The notes under the pieces are model-generated. The model was not told where the DNA came from. It saw nothing but the letters and a program-made list of their open reading frames with translations, and did no database searches. From Fusibacter ferrireducens (lineage in GTDB: Bacteria; Bacillota; Clostridia; Peptostreptococcales; Acidaminobacteraceae): 64,000 bases of DNA. Within the stretch, counting starts at the first letter, position 1. Each line of letters starts with the position of its first letter. Below, one piece after another: positions 34,299-44,479 of the stretch. Position numbers and translations under genes: made by a program. Location of the stretch: contig NZ_JADKNH010000002.1 of assembly GCF_015352425.1 (NCBI RefSeq), positions 1-64,000 on the forward strand. The letters run 5' to 3'.

Positions 34299-35483
34299 TT
34301 ATCGTTTCCTTGCCTTGATCACAAAAGTAACAGGCAACATTTTTGCTTTTTGAGCGAACTGGCTATCTTTTAATTCAAGTAGGTCCTCATCTGATGCCTC
34401 AATCATCTCCTCAATTACAAATCCAGCTTGAGCCAGTGCATTCACATAAGTCGATAACTTTCGATCTGATAACGAAAGCATACCTCCATCTTTGGATACC
34501 GAATACCAAGACTCATCAAAATAATTTTTCTTAAAATTGAGCATTTCACCTTCAACCGCAACGCATTTGTGTATCGGATGAGACCAACTGAAGATGAATA
34601 TGCCATCGCTTTTGAGATACGTCGCTATAAGACGAAAGGTACCAACAAGGTCAGTCGTCCAACCCATACCATACACAGAGTAAACCCTATCAAAATAATC
34701 TGTTGGTAATCCACATGTCTCTTCCATCGGAGAACAAATCAAATGTGCTGATAAATGGCAGGTTGCCAAATATTGTTTTGCTTTTTTAAGTTGTTCTACC
34801 GAAATATCTATGCCCCAAAGTTCAGAAGCTTTTTGTTCACCAATATACTGCAATGACCGTCCAGTGCCACAGCCTATCTCCAAAACCTTTTTTCCTGCTA
34901 GATCACCCAAAAGCTGACACTTTTCTTCTGAGATGAATGCACCATATAAAGGTAACGCCATTGATCCTAAAACGTCATTGCCCTTGTAGTTCCAGAATTG
35001 TTCATTCGTCTTATGAACCATTTTTTGATTCATATCAATTGAAATCGCATAATTTACATCGCCTGCACCTATAATATTTGTTCTTTGACCAGAAGCTTTT
35101 TCCACTGTAATGCCCTCCATTAATACTAATTTAAAGGTTAGTCGAGGACAGGCATTAAGTGTTACCCCCTTGTCTCGAGCCAAAGAAGGCGCTACCCCGT
35201 GCCATTTACTAAAAGCTCTTGAAAATGCAGCTTGAGACTCATACCCGTAACGCCCAGCGATGTCTATCAGTTTTTCGCCATTTTGAATATCAAGTACAGC
35301 CACCGTTAATCGCCGGTTCCTAATATACTCAGATAATGACATTTGAGCAAGAAAGGAAAAAACACGACGAAACTCCCATTCAGAGGTATTCACCAGTTGG
35401 GCAACTGAATTATAGTCAATTTTACTTGATAAATTATTTTCTATATAGTCCATCGCTTGATTCATTTGCTTTTGCCAATCCAT
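34299..35483 (-). CDS. AraC-type DNA-binding domain fused to a SAM methyltransferase
   Basis: This 394-residue protein has an AraC helix-turn-helix pair in the first 105 residues (IDYNSVAQLVNTSEWEFRRVF, then LIDIAGRYGYESQAAFSRAF) and a class I methyltransferase in the second half, with VLEIGCGTG near residue 199 and a typical WGIDIS second strand. The layout resembles Ada-like or self-regulating resistance proteins, but no Ada cysteine motif is visible. ATG at 35483 is chosen for the strong GGAGGTGAGG in front. The substrate and targets are unknown. Confidence 0.82.
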   Translation of the reverse strand: MDWQKQMNQAMDYIENNLSSKIDYNSVAQLVNTSEWEFRRVFSFLAQMSLSEYIRNRRLTVAVLDIQNGEKLIDIAGRYGYESQAAFSRAFSKWHGVAPSLARDKGVTLNACPRLTFKLVLMEGITVEKASGQRTNIIGAGDVNYAISIDMNQKMVHKTNEQFWNYKGNDVLGSMALPLYGAFISEEKCQLLGDLAGKKVLEIGCGTGRSLQYIGEQKASELWGIDISVEQLKKAKQYLATCHLSAHLICSPMEETCGLPTDYFDRVYSVYGMGWTTDLVGTFRLIATYLKSDGIFIFSWSHPIHKCVAVEGEMLNFKKNYFDESWYSVSKDGGMLSLSDRKLSTYVNALAQAGFVIEEMIEASDEDLLELKDSQFAQKAKMLPVTFVIKARKR

Positions 35484-35577
35484 AACCTCACCTCCTGCTA
35501 GAATTATACCAAAGTTTTTAAAAGCTTTCTTTGCAGTAGGTGTATTTAAATGCAAAGTGCATCATCTCTATTATGCT

Positions 35578-35711
35578 TTACTTTCCATCAACCTCTAAAA
35601 GATCACCATCTTTAATGATAGCCATGATGCCCATAAAGCCACTCGCACAGGGAATCTCATATTCACGCGCAATGATGCCCCCAATATTTCTCCAGACTCA
35701 ATAGGCTCTTC
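35578..35711 (-). pseudogene. Relic of a PEP-utilising-enzyme mobile domain
   Basis: Minus-strand text reads EEPIESGEI, then after a frame change GGIIAREYEIPCASGF and IKDGDLLEVDGK followed by a stop. This is the pattern of the phosphohistidine (swivelling) domain of PEP synthase/PPDK-type proteins, with the segment that holds the catalytic histidine missing. The gene is clearly decayed. Confidence 0.6.
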
Positions 35712-35742
35712 ATATGGAGGATATTACTAGCCGGTAAAATAC

Positions 35743-37806
35743 TTATATTTTAAACTTCTGGATACTGTGGTGTAAATCAGATGCCATAGTCGTAAGGCCT
35801 TCAGATGAAGTACTCATTTCTAGCGTTGATGCCGACTGTTCTTCTGCCGCTGCAGCAATTGTTTGAGCTTCCCCAGCCGTTTTTGTTGTCAAATCATCTA
35901 AATGATTCACAGACTCTAGCATTTGATCTGAACTGTCTTGCACTGTAGTCATAAATTCTGTAACTTGAACCATTTGAGAGACTACTGCCTCTATACTCGT
36001 GGCAATTTCATTAAAAAATTGACCTGCGGTTTGAACCGTTTGGCTCGTTTGAACGACAGACTTACTATTCTCCAAGGAACTATCCACCGTACTCTCGACG
36101 GAACTTTGTATAGCACCAACGATCTTACTAATACGCTCTGCAGAAATATTGGATTCTTCTGCAAGTTTTCTGATTTCATCAGCAACTACCGCAAAACCTC
36201 GCCCTGCTTCACCTGCTCTTGCCGCTTCAATAGATGCGTTAAGTGCCAAGAGATTGGTTTGACTTGCAATCTGTTTAATGGCTTCAATAATATCGTTAAT
36301 TTTTTTGGATTGATCTGACAACTGTTGCATCGATACCATTGATTTTTTAAGACTATCTTCAGTTTCATTCATACTCGTTACAGCATTTTGGACAACATCG
36401 TTTCCTTTGTGTACCTTTATAGTCACCGCATCCAACAATAGGTTGATCTCCTTAATACTATCATTCATAGATTTAAGCATTTCAGTGACACTATTGGAAG
36501 ATGTGAAAACTACTGATGATACTTTCCTTATGGTTTCTGTACTCTCAGATATTTTTTGAACAGATTCTGCAATTTGTTCTGATGCAGCACCATTTTGCTC
36601 AGCACTTGAATTCAATTCTGATGAAGAAGAAGCAACATTTCTAGAAATTATCGTCATTTGTTTGATCATGCCATTCAAATTTTGTCGCATATCTTCAATT
36701 AAACGACCCATACTGCCAATTTCGTCAGAACCTTTCGTTTCATAAATATGTGTTAAATTGCCTTCGGCTATTTCAGACACTGCATTTTGAAGTCCAAAAA
36801 TAGGATTCGTCATGCGCTTAGCTAACACTACCACCAAGATAATAGCCAAAATAACAGCACCTAATGTAATCCATATAATTTTGAGTACAATATCTTTTAC
36901 AGGTTGATAAATCTCGCTATTGGGAATTGAAATACAAACAATCCAGCCCGTTTCATCAATGCTGTCAAAATAGAGTGTATTTTCACCATCGCTTGACGCG
37001 TAATAAGCCACACCTTTTTTATTTTCAATAATATTAGGCGCTATTGAAGCCAGTGAAATATTTTCGTCATTTGCAATATTTAGGAATGCGCCCTTTTCAA
37101 TGTTTGCCATTTCTTCACTTTTATTTGAAATATAATTACCATCACTTGTCAGTAACATGGCAAAGGCCTTTGACGATTCTCCCAAACTAATATCGCCAAC
37201 AATTTTTTGTATATTGCCAATATCAAAATCTCCTGTTGCTACACCAATCATTTTACCGGATGCATTTCTAATTGGAGCTGTTGCCGTGATCATTGTCTTA
37301 TTTGAAACGACGTTATAGTAAGGTTCTGTCCATGCAATTGGCGCCTTTGTGTCACCAATCACATACCAATCATTTTGCGTATAATCACCAAAGTAATCTG
37401 TCGTACATACTATTTTGTCGCCATTTTTGTAAGCATAAGGACAGTACCACATGCTGTCGTATTCATCTGCCATGTAAATACCGGTACCAAAAGTATCTTC
37501 ATTCTTAAATGGTGCGTTTTTGAGAAGTTCAATCAAAGGTTCTTTAGTGCTAGATGAAATGCCTAAAGATTCAACAGTTTGAGCTAACATAATAGGAATA
37601 GATTTATGTAGGCCTAAATGCAGTTCTATCTGATTTGTGGCAAGTGCAACTTCTGTATGAATTTTATCCGCAATCTCTTGAGAGACGACCTGCTTTGCCT
37701 GTAAAGATACCACTATGGAAACAACTAAAAACGAGATCATTATAAGTGGAATAATACTGATGAGTAATTTAGTGCGGATACTATTTATTTTGAATCCAAC
37801 TTTCAT
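35743..37806 (-). CDS. Methyl-accepting chemotaxis protein with Cache sensor
   Basis: This 687-residue receptor has an N-terminal membrane helix (residues about 13-35), an extracellular dCache sensor (about 40-300, with [21 protein letters not shown]), a second helix near 305-330, a HAMP domain and a long coiled-coil signalling domain whose hairpin tip contains the conserved [20 protein letters not shown]. It would steer motility toward an extracellular small molecule. A GGGGGAGG site precedes the ATG. It follows the carboxylate locus without obvious linkage. Confidence 0.95.
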   Translation of the reverse strand: MKVGFKINSIRTKLLISIIPLIMISFLVVSIVVSLQAKQVVSQEIADKIHTEVALATNQIELHLGLHKSIPIMLAQTVESLGISSSTKEPLIELLKNAPFKNEDTFGTGIYMADEYDSMWYCPYAYKNGDKIVCTTDYFGDYTQNDWYVIGDTKAPIAWTEPYYNVVSNKTMITATAPIRNASGKMIGVATGDFDIGNIQKIVGDISLGESSKAFAMLLTSDGNYISNKSEEMANIEKGAFLNIANDENISLASIAPNIIENKKGVAYYASSDGENTLYFDSIDETGWIVCISIPNSEIYQPVKDIVLKIIWITLGAVILAIILVVVLAKRMTNPIFGLQNAVSEIAEGNLTHIYETKGSDEIGSMGRLIEDMRQNLNGMIKQMTIISRNVASSSSELNSSAEQNGAASEQIAESVQKISESTETIRKVSSVVFTSSNSVTEMLKSMNDSIKEINLLLDAVTIKVHKGNDVVQNAVTSMNETEDSLKKSMVSMQQLSDQSKKINDIIEAIKQIASQTNLLALNASIEAARAGEAGRGFAVVADEIRKLAEESNISAERISKIVGAIQSSVESTVDSSLENSKSVVQTSQTVQTAGQFFNEIATSIEAVVSQMVQVTEFMTTVQDSSDQMLESVNHLDDLTTKTAGEAQTIAAAAEEQSASTLEMSTSSEGLTTMASDLHHSIQKFKI

Positions 37807-37988
37807 ACTTAATTTTCCTCCCCCTTTTGTGGATCAATAATAATGCCCCAAAGCATTAAATCAGAGATTCAAAGAATTTCAACCCCTGCTATTAACTTAA
37901 AACCTATAAAAACGATCCATGTCTTTATACTGATAATTTTCGATATTTAACATGCAATTTTGACAATTTTATAAAATCCCATCTGCAT

Positions 37989-38948
37989 TTATAATAGGGA
38001 CAATTTCCGTTTTTTTTCAAAAATATACGCTGCAGTGGCAATATCTTCAACCGCTAAACCCATGCCTTTAAAGAGAGTAATTTCCTCATCGTTTTCACGT
38101 CCAAGTTTTTTACCTAAAACCACATCTCCAATTTCTGCAAATAAGTGCTCTTTTGAGATAATGCCTTCGGCCAAAGGCTCCAAAAAATCACTACTTTCAC
38201 TCATACACGATTCAACCTTATCTGCATAAAATTTCGACTTAGAAACAGCAAGGCTATCAATTTCTCGATATGCTCTTGCAGAGGCTCCAATGGCATTAAT
38301 ATGGGTTCCAGGTTTTAGAGATTTGCCATTTAATATTGGGGACTTCGCCAATGTAACCGTTGTAATAATATCTGACATATTTACGACTTCATCTGCATTC
38401 TTGCAAGTCACAACATCGATACCATGCTTTGCTTTCATTTCTTTAGCAAATTTTTCTGAAGCTTCAATGCTAATATCCCATACCAGTACTTTTTCAATTT
38501 CTCTAACACGAATCAATGCTTCCATATGATTACGCGCCTGCACACCTGCTCCTAGGAATCCTAAAACTTTAGCATCCTTTCTAGATAATAGATCGGTTGC
38601 AACTGCACTTACCGCTGCTGTTCTGAGCGCAGTAATTTCAACACAGTCAATAACAGCCAGTTCTTTTCCATTTGAGGCATCAAACAGCAATACAACGCCC
38701 TGATGTGAGGGCATACCAACACTGTGATTTGTTGGGAAAATCGAAATCAGCTTTACACCAAAATACTTTTTTTCAACCAAATAAGCTGGCATCAAAAGAT
38801 AAAAATTCCCATCTCTCAGCTGGTTAGTTGCCCTCAATGACATTTCAGATTTGCCCTGATTTAAATCAGCAAGGGTTTCTTTCATCAGTACAATCGCCTC
38901 AGACATAGTCATTATTTCTCGTACTTCACTTTTACTTACAACAATCAT
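37989..38948 (-). CDS. Ornithine cyclodeaminase/mu-crystallin family protein
   Basis: This 319-residue NAD-binding protein has the family opening (YLLMPAYL near 50 and FGVKLISIFPTN) and the Rossmann loop LGFLGAGVQARNHMEAL near 130. Relatives act as ornithine cyclodeaminase, alanine dehydrogenase or ketimine reductase. It lies 82 nt downstream of the YbhJ-like hydratase on the same strand with an AAAGGAGG site, so it may be the last gene of the carboxylate operon, acting on a cyclic imine or amino acid. Confidence 0.88.
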   Translation of the reverse strand: MIVVSKSEVREIMTMSEAIVLMKETLADLNQGKSEMSLRATNQLRDGNFYLLMPAYLVEKKYFGVKLISIFPTNHSVGMPSHQGVVLLFDASNGKELAVIDCVEITALRTAAVSAVATDLLSRKDAKVLGFLGAGVQARNHMEALIRVREIEKVLVWDISIEASEKFAKEMKAKHGIDVVTCKNADEVVNMSDIITTVTLAKSPILNGKSLKPGTHINAIGASARAYREIDSLAVSKSKFYADKVESCMSESSDFLEPLAEGIISKEHLFAEIGDVVLGKKLGRENDEEITLFKGMGLAVEDIATAAYIFEKKRKLSLL

Positions 38949-39030
38949 TTAAAGCCTCCTTTATAACATTAAATTATGGCTTTAAGTTAATAGTTTTTTG
39001 GGGGTTGTGAATTAAGCACATCATTCTCTA

Positions 39031-41274
39031 TTATAGAGTTTGATTATAATAATTAATTAAACAGCCTCTTTTTAAAGTAGATTTTTGAACAGAATCCAAA
39101 TACCCAATTTTAAGTTTTATTTCTTTTTTACTTGGTAAAACATACGCAGTTACATCTTCTTCGCTATTATCTATGACCTCTAAAATATTGGGAATAAAAA
39201 TATGATCATCTAGCTGAATTTGTTTTTCATCTTGAATAATAAAGGGAATCATGCCCCAATTGATCAAATTTGACCAATATCTCTTTGTGGCATATTCATG
39301 TGCTAGATTCGCCCATGCTCCTAAAACTTTTTGACAAGAAGCTGCATGTTCTCTAGCAGAGCCATCTCCCGGCTTTTTAGCATATATTGTACTGCCATAT
39401 GAGATATTATCCGCTTCGACATCATATAGTGTCTTAATTGAGTTCATAACATCATCTGGAACCTCAGTATCCTTTAGTGCCTTTGCTTTAGGAACGTAAT
39501 CAGGATCGCGTCTAAAGAGCGTATAGTCAGCAATCTTATAGGGATCTGATCTAAAAGATGCCGTTTCTCCCGATGGTATCAGCTCATCTGTGGTGGTCAC
39601 ACTGTCCTCAATATAACTCACAATTTTTAGCAAAAGATTTTCCTTTAATGCTGGCATCTGAGGCCAATCTTTGATATTAGGTCCGTAAAGGAGTTCTGTA
39701 TTTGGATCTGGATTGCCAGTACAATCGACAACTTTATTCTTATAAATAGACTCATTATAAACGTACTCTCTTTGAGAATATTCAATTTCAAAATCTGTTG
39801 CCGCTGTTAAAATACCGCCATTGGCAGCAGTTGCTGCAATGGATTTTGCATCCATGAGTGCAACATAAGCAATTTGTTGATCCGCTGGTATGGAGCCTTC
39901 TCTATTAGGAAAATTTCTAGTATTATGTCTAATAGAAAATTCATTATTTGCCGGGGTATCCCCTGCACCAAAACAAGGTCCACAAAACGAGGTCCGAATA
40001 ACGCCACCAGATTGCATAATTTTTGAGATATCACCCGTTCGCGTTAACTCATAATTAGTGGGCTGACTCCCAGGGTAAATGCTTAACATAAAGTTTTTAT
40101 TCTCAATTGGATGGCACTCCAGTATATCTGCAGCCGCTACGATATTGTCATAAACGCCCCCAGAACACCCTCCTATAATACCTTGGTCAACCATAATTTT
40201 TCCATCTACAATTTTATCCATTATTTTAATTTCAACATCTGTATCTGAATACAATTTCTTACACTCATCCTCAATGGCTTTAAAGTATTTATAAGGATCT
40301 GCATTTACCTCTTCTATGGTATACACATTACTTGGATGAAACGGCAATGCAATGCTAGGCTTTATCTCATCCAAATTAACATGAATGACGTTACTGTAAT
40401 AAGCAATTTCTTTAGGTGCAATTCGACTAAAATCATGCGCTCTATGATGAGCCCTATAATATTTCTTGACTTTATCATCTGTAATCCAAATGGATGACAG
40501 ACATGATGTTTCAGTGGTCATAACATCAATACTATTTCTAAATTCAACATCTAAATTGTGAATGCCCTCTCCTATAAATTCTAGGATTTTATTTTTTGCA
40601 ACACCACTTTCAAAGGTCTTTCCAATTAATTGTAAGGCTATATCATGTGGTCCTACACCTGCTGAGGGCTTTCCAGTCATATGGACTGCAACAACTTCAG
40701 GCATTTTTATATCATAAGTTCTGTTCAATAACTGCTTCACTAATTCTCCGCCGCCTTCACCAAATCCCATTGTTCCCAATGCACCATAACGTGTATGAGA
40801 GTCAGAGCCAAGAATCATATTACCACATTTTGTCATCATTTCTCTATTGTACGAATGAATAATAGAAATATTGGCTGGCACATAAATACCACCATATTTT
40901 TTTGCTGCAGACAACCCGTACTTTTGATCATCAGAGTTGATGGTCCCGCCTACAGCGCACAATGAGTTATGACAATTTGTCAAGACATACGGCATTGGAA
41001 ATGCCTTAAGACCACTTGCTTTTGCGGTTTGTATGATACCCACAAATGTAAGGTCATGTGAAGTCAGCGAATCAAATACAATATTGAGCTTTTCTTCATC
41101 TTCCCCTCTATTATGTGCACTCAAAATACTGTAAGCCATGGTCCCCTGTTGGGCAGAGTATCTGTCAACATCCATCCCGGTCATCTTTTTTATTCGTCCA
41201 GCAGCCGCTTCATCATCCGTAATGAATGTGGTTCCATTAATCAAATACTGAGATTTATTATCAATCCGTATCAT
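39031..41274 (-). CDS. Aconitase-fold hydratase (YbhJ-like)
   Basis: This 747-residue protein resembles the uncharacterised aconitate hydratase family member YbhJ. Iron-sulfur and substrate motifs include LGSDSHTRYGALGTMG, VMTTETSCLSSI, GGCSGGVYDN and TSFCGPCFGAGDTP. The swivel domain is fused at the C-terminus, containing YGSTIYAKKPGDGSAREHA. It is placed after TctA, so it likely acts on the imported acid or a derivative by dehydration/rehydration. The substrate is unknown. Confidence 0.85.
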   Translation of the reverse strand: MIRIDNKSQYLINGTTFITDDEAAAGRIKKMTGMDVDRYSAQQGTMAYSILSAHNRGEDEEKLNIVFDSLTSHDLTFVGIIQTAKASGLKAFPMPYVLTNCHNSLCAVGGTINSDDQKYGLSAAKKYGGIYVPANISIIHSYNREMMTKCGNMILGSDSHTRYGALGTMGFGEGGGELVKQLLNRTYDIKMPEVVAVHMTGKPSAGVGPHDIALQLIGKTFESGVAKNKILEFIGEGIHNLDVEFRNSIDVMTTETSCLSSIWITDDKVKKYYRAHHRAHDFSRIAPKEIAYYSNVIHVNLDEIKPSIALPFHPSNVYTIEEVNADPYKYFKAIEDECKKLYSDTDVEIKIMDKIVDGKIMVDQGIIGGCSGGVYDNIVAAADILECHPIENKNFMLSIYPGSQPTNYELTRTGDISKIMQSGGVIRTSFCGPCFGAGDTPANNEFSIRHNTRNFPNREGSIPADQQIAYVALMDAKSIAATAANGGILTAATDFEIEYSQREYVYNESIYKNKVVDCTGNPDPNTELLYGPNIKDWPQMPALKENLLLKIVSYIEDSVTTTDELIPSGETASFRSDPYKIADYTLFRRDPDYVPKAKALKDTEVPDDVMNSIKTLYDVEADNISYGSTIYAKKPGDGSAREHAASCQKVLGAWANLAHEYATKRYWSNLINWGMIPFIIQDEKQIQLDDHIFIPNILEVIDNSEEDVTAYVLPSKKEIKLKIGYLDSVQKSTLKRGCLINYYNQTL

Positions 41275-41296
41275 TTTTATCCTCTTTTATCATTTT

Positions 41297-42865
41297 TTAT
41301 GCCGCTTTAGCTTTAAAGCGTGATTTAATAGATTTTATCACTGGTGAAAAAACAAATATTAGAGCAAGTATAACCAGTATTCTACTTACGGGTCTTTCAA
41401 TAAATGCAATAGCACCACCATAGGCTTGAGTGGAAATCCAGTTACTTTCCATCATACTTCCCAATATGGAGGTCAAGATTAGAGGTGCTTGTGGAATATC
41501 AAATTTCCATATGACATAACCTAAGAGTCCAAAAAAAGTCATTGCATAGATATGAAAAACATTATTTGCGTACGCAAATGTACCGGTTACACAAAGTACT
41601 AAAACTGCCGCCCCAAGAATATGTGGATTGAGTTTGAGTACTTTTGAAGCAAAATATTTACAGTATGCTAAGCTCATAGGCAACATAACAATGTTTGCAA
41701 GCAAAAATCCGACAATGACAAGATAAGCTATATCTGGTGAATCTTTAAATAGTGTTGGACCTGTTCGAAGGCCCTGTATCGTCAAAGCGCCAAGAAATAA
41801 AGCAGATGTACTATTGCCCGGAATTCCCAAAGATAAAAGTGGCACCATAGAGCTGGCAACAACTGCATTATTAGCCGATTCTGGTGCGGCAATGCCCTCT
41901 GGAACACCTGTCCCAAATTCCAAATCAGGCTTGGATTTTTGAGCCTGATCATAAGCGACAAAGATTGCCATAGTCATCCCAGCGCCTGGGATAACGCCCA
42001 ATATATTTCCAATAAAACTTGATCTCAACCATGTAGGTAAGAGTCTCTTTGTCATTTTAAGATTTGGTAAAGCGATTTTATCTTCTTCATCAGTGAAGGC
42101 AGATGTCCCTTCTGCTTCAGAGTTAATCTCTGTCAGTTCAGGCTCATTGGCTGCCGTTTCCGTTATTTCAGATTGACTCATATGACTTTTTTTCTTATGC
42201 GCATCATACATTTTAAGAATCGATAGAACCCCAAAGAGGCCAATCATTCTAGGTATTAATGGGATACCATCAAATAGATTGCTATTGCCAAATGTAAATC
42301 TAGCAATACCTGTTGTTGGACTCATACCGATACAAGAAAGCCACAAGCCTATGGACATTGCTAAAAAATTCTTAGCTGCATTTTTACCAGCCATTCCAAT
42401 AACTGTACTCAATCCTAAAATTGCCAACATAAAATATTCTGGCGGTCCAAATTTAAGTGCGTATGAAGCTAGTATTGGTGCAAAAAACAATAAGACTAGT
42501 GAACTTGAAATACCTCCAAATACAGAGCTTGTCATACACAAGCTCAGTGCTTGTTTGCTCTTGCCCATTAACGACATCGGATGACCATCTAAAGCAGTGA
42601 TCATGGATGATGCTGTTCCAGGAATGTCCAATAGAACAGCTGGAATTGACCCTCCGCATGACGATGCACAGTAAATGCCAACAAGTAAAGCCAGTGCCAC
42701 ATGTGGATTCATTCCAAAAGTAATTGGAATTAGCACTGCTATTGTAATACTATCATTGAGCCCAGGCAAAGCCCCCACGGTAAGCCCAAGAAATGTTCCA
42801 AAAATTAAAGCTGCTAAAACTATGGGATCAGCAAACTGTTGTAACCCAATTATTAAATTCTCCAT
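41297..42865 (-). CDS. tctA: Tripartite tricarboxylate transporter, large membrane subunit TctA
   Basis: This 522-residue membrane protein has about twelve helices and the TctA signature GALPGLNDSITIAVLIPITF near residues 31-50, with GIPGNSTSALFLGAL repeating the motif in the second half. It forms the channel of a binding-protein-dependent secondary transporter for tricarboxylates or similar acids. A loop near residue 230 is unusually acidic (EITETAANEPELTEI). It is adjacent to tctB and tctC. Confidence 0.94.
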   Translation of the reverse strand: MENLIIGLQQFADPIVLAALIFGTFLGLTVGALPGLNDSITIAVLIPITFGMNPHVALALLVGIYCASSCGGSIPAVLLDIPGTASSMITALDGHPMSLMGKSKQALSLCMTSSVFGGISSSLVLLFFAPILASYALKFGPPEYFMLAILGLSTVIGMAGKNAAKNFLAMSIGLWLSCIGMSPTTGIARFTFGNSNLFDGIPLIPRMIGLFGVLSILKMYDAHKKKSHMSQSEITETAANEPELTEINSEAEGTSAFTDEEDKIALPNLKMTKRLLPTWLRSSFIGNILGVIPGAGMTMAIFVAYDQAQKSKPDLEFGTGVPEGIAAPESANNAVVASSMVPLLSLGIPGNSTSALFLGALTIQGLRTGPTLFKDSPDIAYLVIVGFLLANIVMLPMSLAYCKYFASKVLKLNPHILGAAVLVLCVTGTFAYANNVFHIYAMTFFGLLGYVIWKFDIPQAPLILTSILGSMMESNWISTQAYGGAIAFIERPVSRILVILALIFVFSPVIKSIKSRFKAKAA

Positions 42866-42880
42866 AAAATCCTCAATCCT

Positions 42881-43318
42881 TTAAATATTTAAAAATAATG
42901 TTGGCAATGGAACCTTTAGTAAAATACTAAATATTAAAAATACACCTGTTGTTATCAAAAAAGATAACATAGCTGCTTTCATCTTATTTTTGTATCCAAG
43001 CGTAATCATTGTAAATAACGACAATAGAAAGGTGTCTATCATGTAGCCAATTTTATCAAATAGAACCGTATATACGATCAACACGATTAAGATCATAGCG
43101 ACTTTCAAAATATTGGCATCTTTAAATTTATTTTTATACGTAGTGGCCCTTAAATCCGAATAGAGTTGGTACAAGGCAACTATCAGTGTGAAAATTCCAA
43201 TCATCCTTGGGAAGGCACCTTCAATTTTCGCCATTGAACTGCTTGCAAATATGAGCCATAACCCAAATAGGATAAAAAATATGGGCATTGAAAGTGTAAC
43301 CCTCTTATCTTTATTCAT
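42881..43318 (-). CDS. tctB: Tripartite tricarboxylate transporter, small membrane subunit TctB
   Basis: This 145-residue protein has four hydrophobic segments in the TctB arrangement (FFILFGLWLIFASSSMAKIE, then FPRMIGIFTLIVALYQLY, and two C-terminal helices). ATG at 43318 is chosen because AGGAG precedes it; an upstream in-frame codon would only add non-family residues. It is the small partner of TctA. Confidence 0.88.
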   Translation of the reverse strand: MNKDKRVTLSMPIFFILFGLWLIFASSSMAKIEGAFPRMIGIFTLIVALYQLYSDLRATTYKNKFKDANILKVAMILIVLIVYTVLFDKIGYMIDTFLLSLFTMITLGYKNKMKAAMLSFLITTGVFLIFSILLKVPLPTLFLNI

Positions 43319-43383
43319 AAGTTCTCCTAATTTTAAAGTGATGAATTGACGCAAATCCATCAATTCATCACTTTATGACCTAT

Positions 43384-44421
43384 TTATTTTTGTTGTAACA
43401 TTGGCTTTAATGCAGTTATACCTTCAGCAGTAAAATTAATATAGTCTTGGTATTCTGCTGGCGTCATTGCGCCCGCTGTCATACCGCCATCAGTCATCGC
43501 TTTGACAAACTCTTCTGAGTTAGCGATTTTACCGAATTCCTCTACTAAATAATTGTATACATCATCTGGCACATTAACACTACATGCGATACCTCTATTT
43601 GCACCATCAATCCAGCCTTCATAGCCTTGTTCTAAAAATGTTTTAACTTCTGGGATGAAAACATTTCTCTCTTTAGCCATGATACCAAGCGCTTTTACTT
43701 GACCATCTGATATTGGACCAGCGGTCTCGCCAACGGTCATAAATGCAGCATCCACATGTCCACCCATAATTTGAGTTAACTGCATCGCAGCACTGTCACT
43801 ATGAACGAAGTTAAATTTCAAGTCTAATAGTCTTGCCATATTTAACCCTCTGATATGGTGTCCAGATGAATGGCCAGGCGTGCTGATTTTTAAGGCATTC
43901 TCTTTTGCGCCTGCAACGAACTCATCCAAAGTATTGTATGGAGAATCTACAGGAACAACAACAATTTCAGCATCTGGATTACAACCTACAATAGGTTTAA
44001 AATCTTCATAAGAGTAGTCCACATCTTTCAATAAAGTATTATTAATCGCTGAACTTGTAAAAATCATAACCGTATATCCATCGGGATCTGCAGTATTTGC
44101 CACATAACTTTGGCCAATAACCGCACCGCCACCAGCTTTGTTTTCAACAATAATCTGATGACCATTTAAATAATTTTTACCTGCTGTTTTAGCAAAAATA
44201 CGTGCCATTGTGTCTGTGCCACCACCCGCTGCAAACGGAACAATAAGCGTAATGTCTTTTTCAGGAAACGCTAATGTTTTGACTTCCTCTTGTGCAACTG
44301 GAACTTCTGATTTTGTAGATGCTGCTGGTGTTTCAGATGCTGCAGGTTCTACTTTTTTTGCACACCCCACTGTGGTTAACAGGAAAATTAAAACCCCCAC
44401 CAAAACTAAACCTTTTCTCAT
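43384..44421 (-). CDS. tctC: Tripartite tricarboxylate transporter, substrate-binding lipoprotein TctC
   Basis: This 345-residue protein has a lipoprotein signal ending in LTTVGC (Cys20) and the Bug/TctC fold, with LIVPFAAGGGTDTMARIF at the start of the mature domain and GPISDGQVKALGIM in the second lobe. It delivers the acid to TctAB. ATG at 44421 is chosen for the GAGGAGG directly in front. A short inverted repeat lies at 43330-43375, between tctC and tctB. Confidence 0.94.
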   Translation of the reverse strand: MRKGLVLVGVLIFLLTTVGCAKKVEPAASETPAASTKSEVPVAQEEVKTLAFPEKDITLIVPFAAGGGTDTMARIFAKTAGKNYLNGHQIIVENKAGGGAVIGQSYVANTADPDGYTVMIFTSSAINNTLLKDVDYSYEDFKPIVGCNPDAEIVVVPVDSPYNTLDEFVAGAKENALKISTPGHSSGHHIRGLNMARLLDLKFNFVHSDSAAMQLTQIMGGHVDAAFMTVGETAGPISDGQVKALGIMAKERNVFIPEVKTFLEQGYEGWIDGANRGIACSVNVPDDVYNYLVEEFGKIANSEEFVKAMTDGGMTAGAMTPAEYQDYINFTAEGITALKPMLQQK

Positions 44422-44479
44422 TTTATTCCTCCTCACTTTTTTTATAAACTACTCTATTTGCAAGTAGTCAATAACACTT

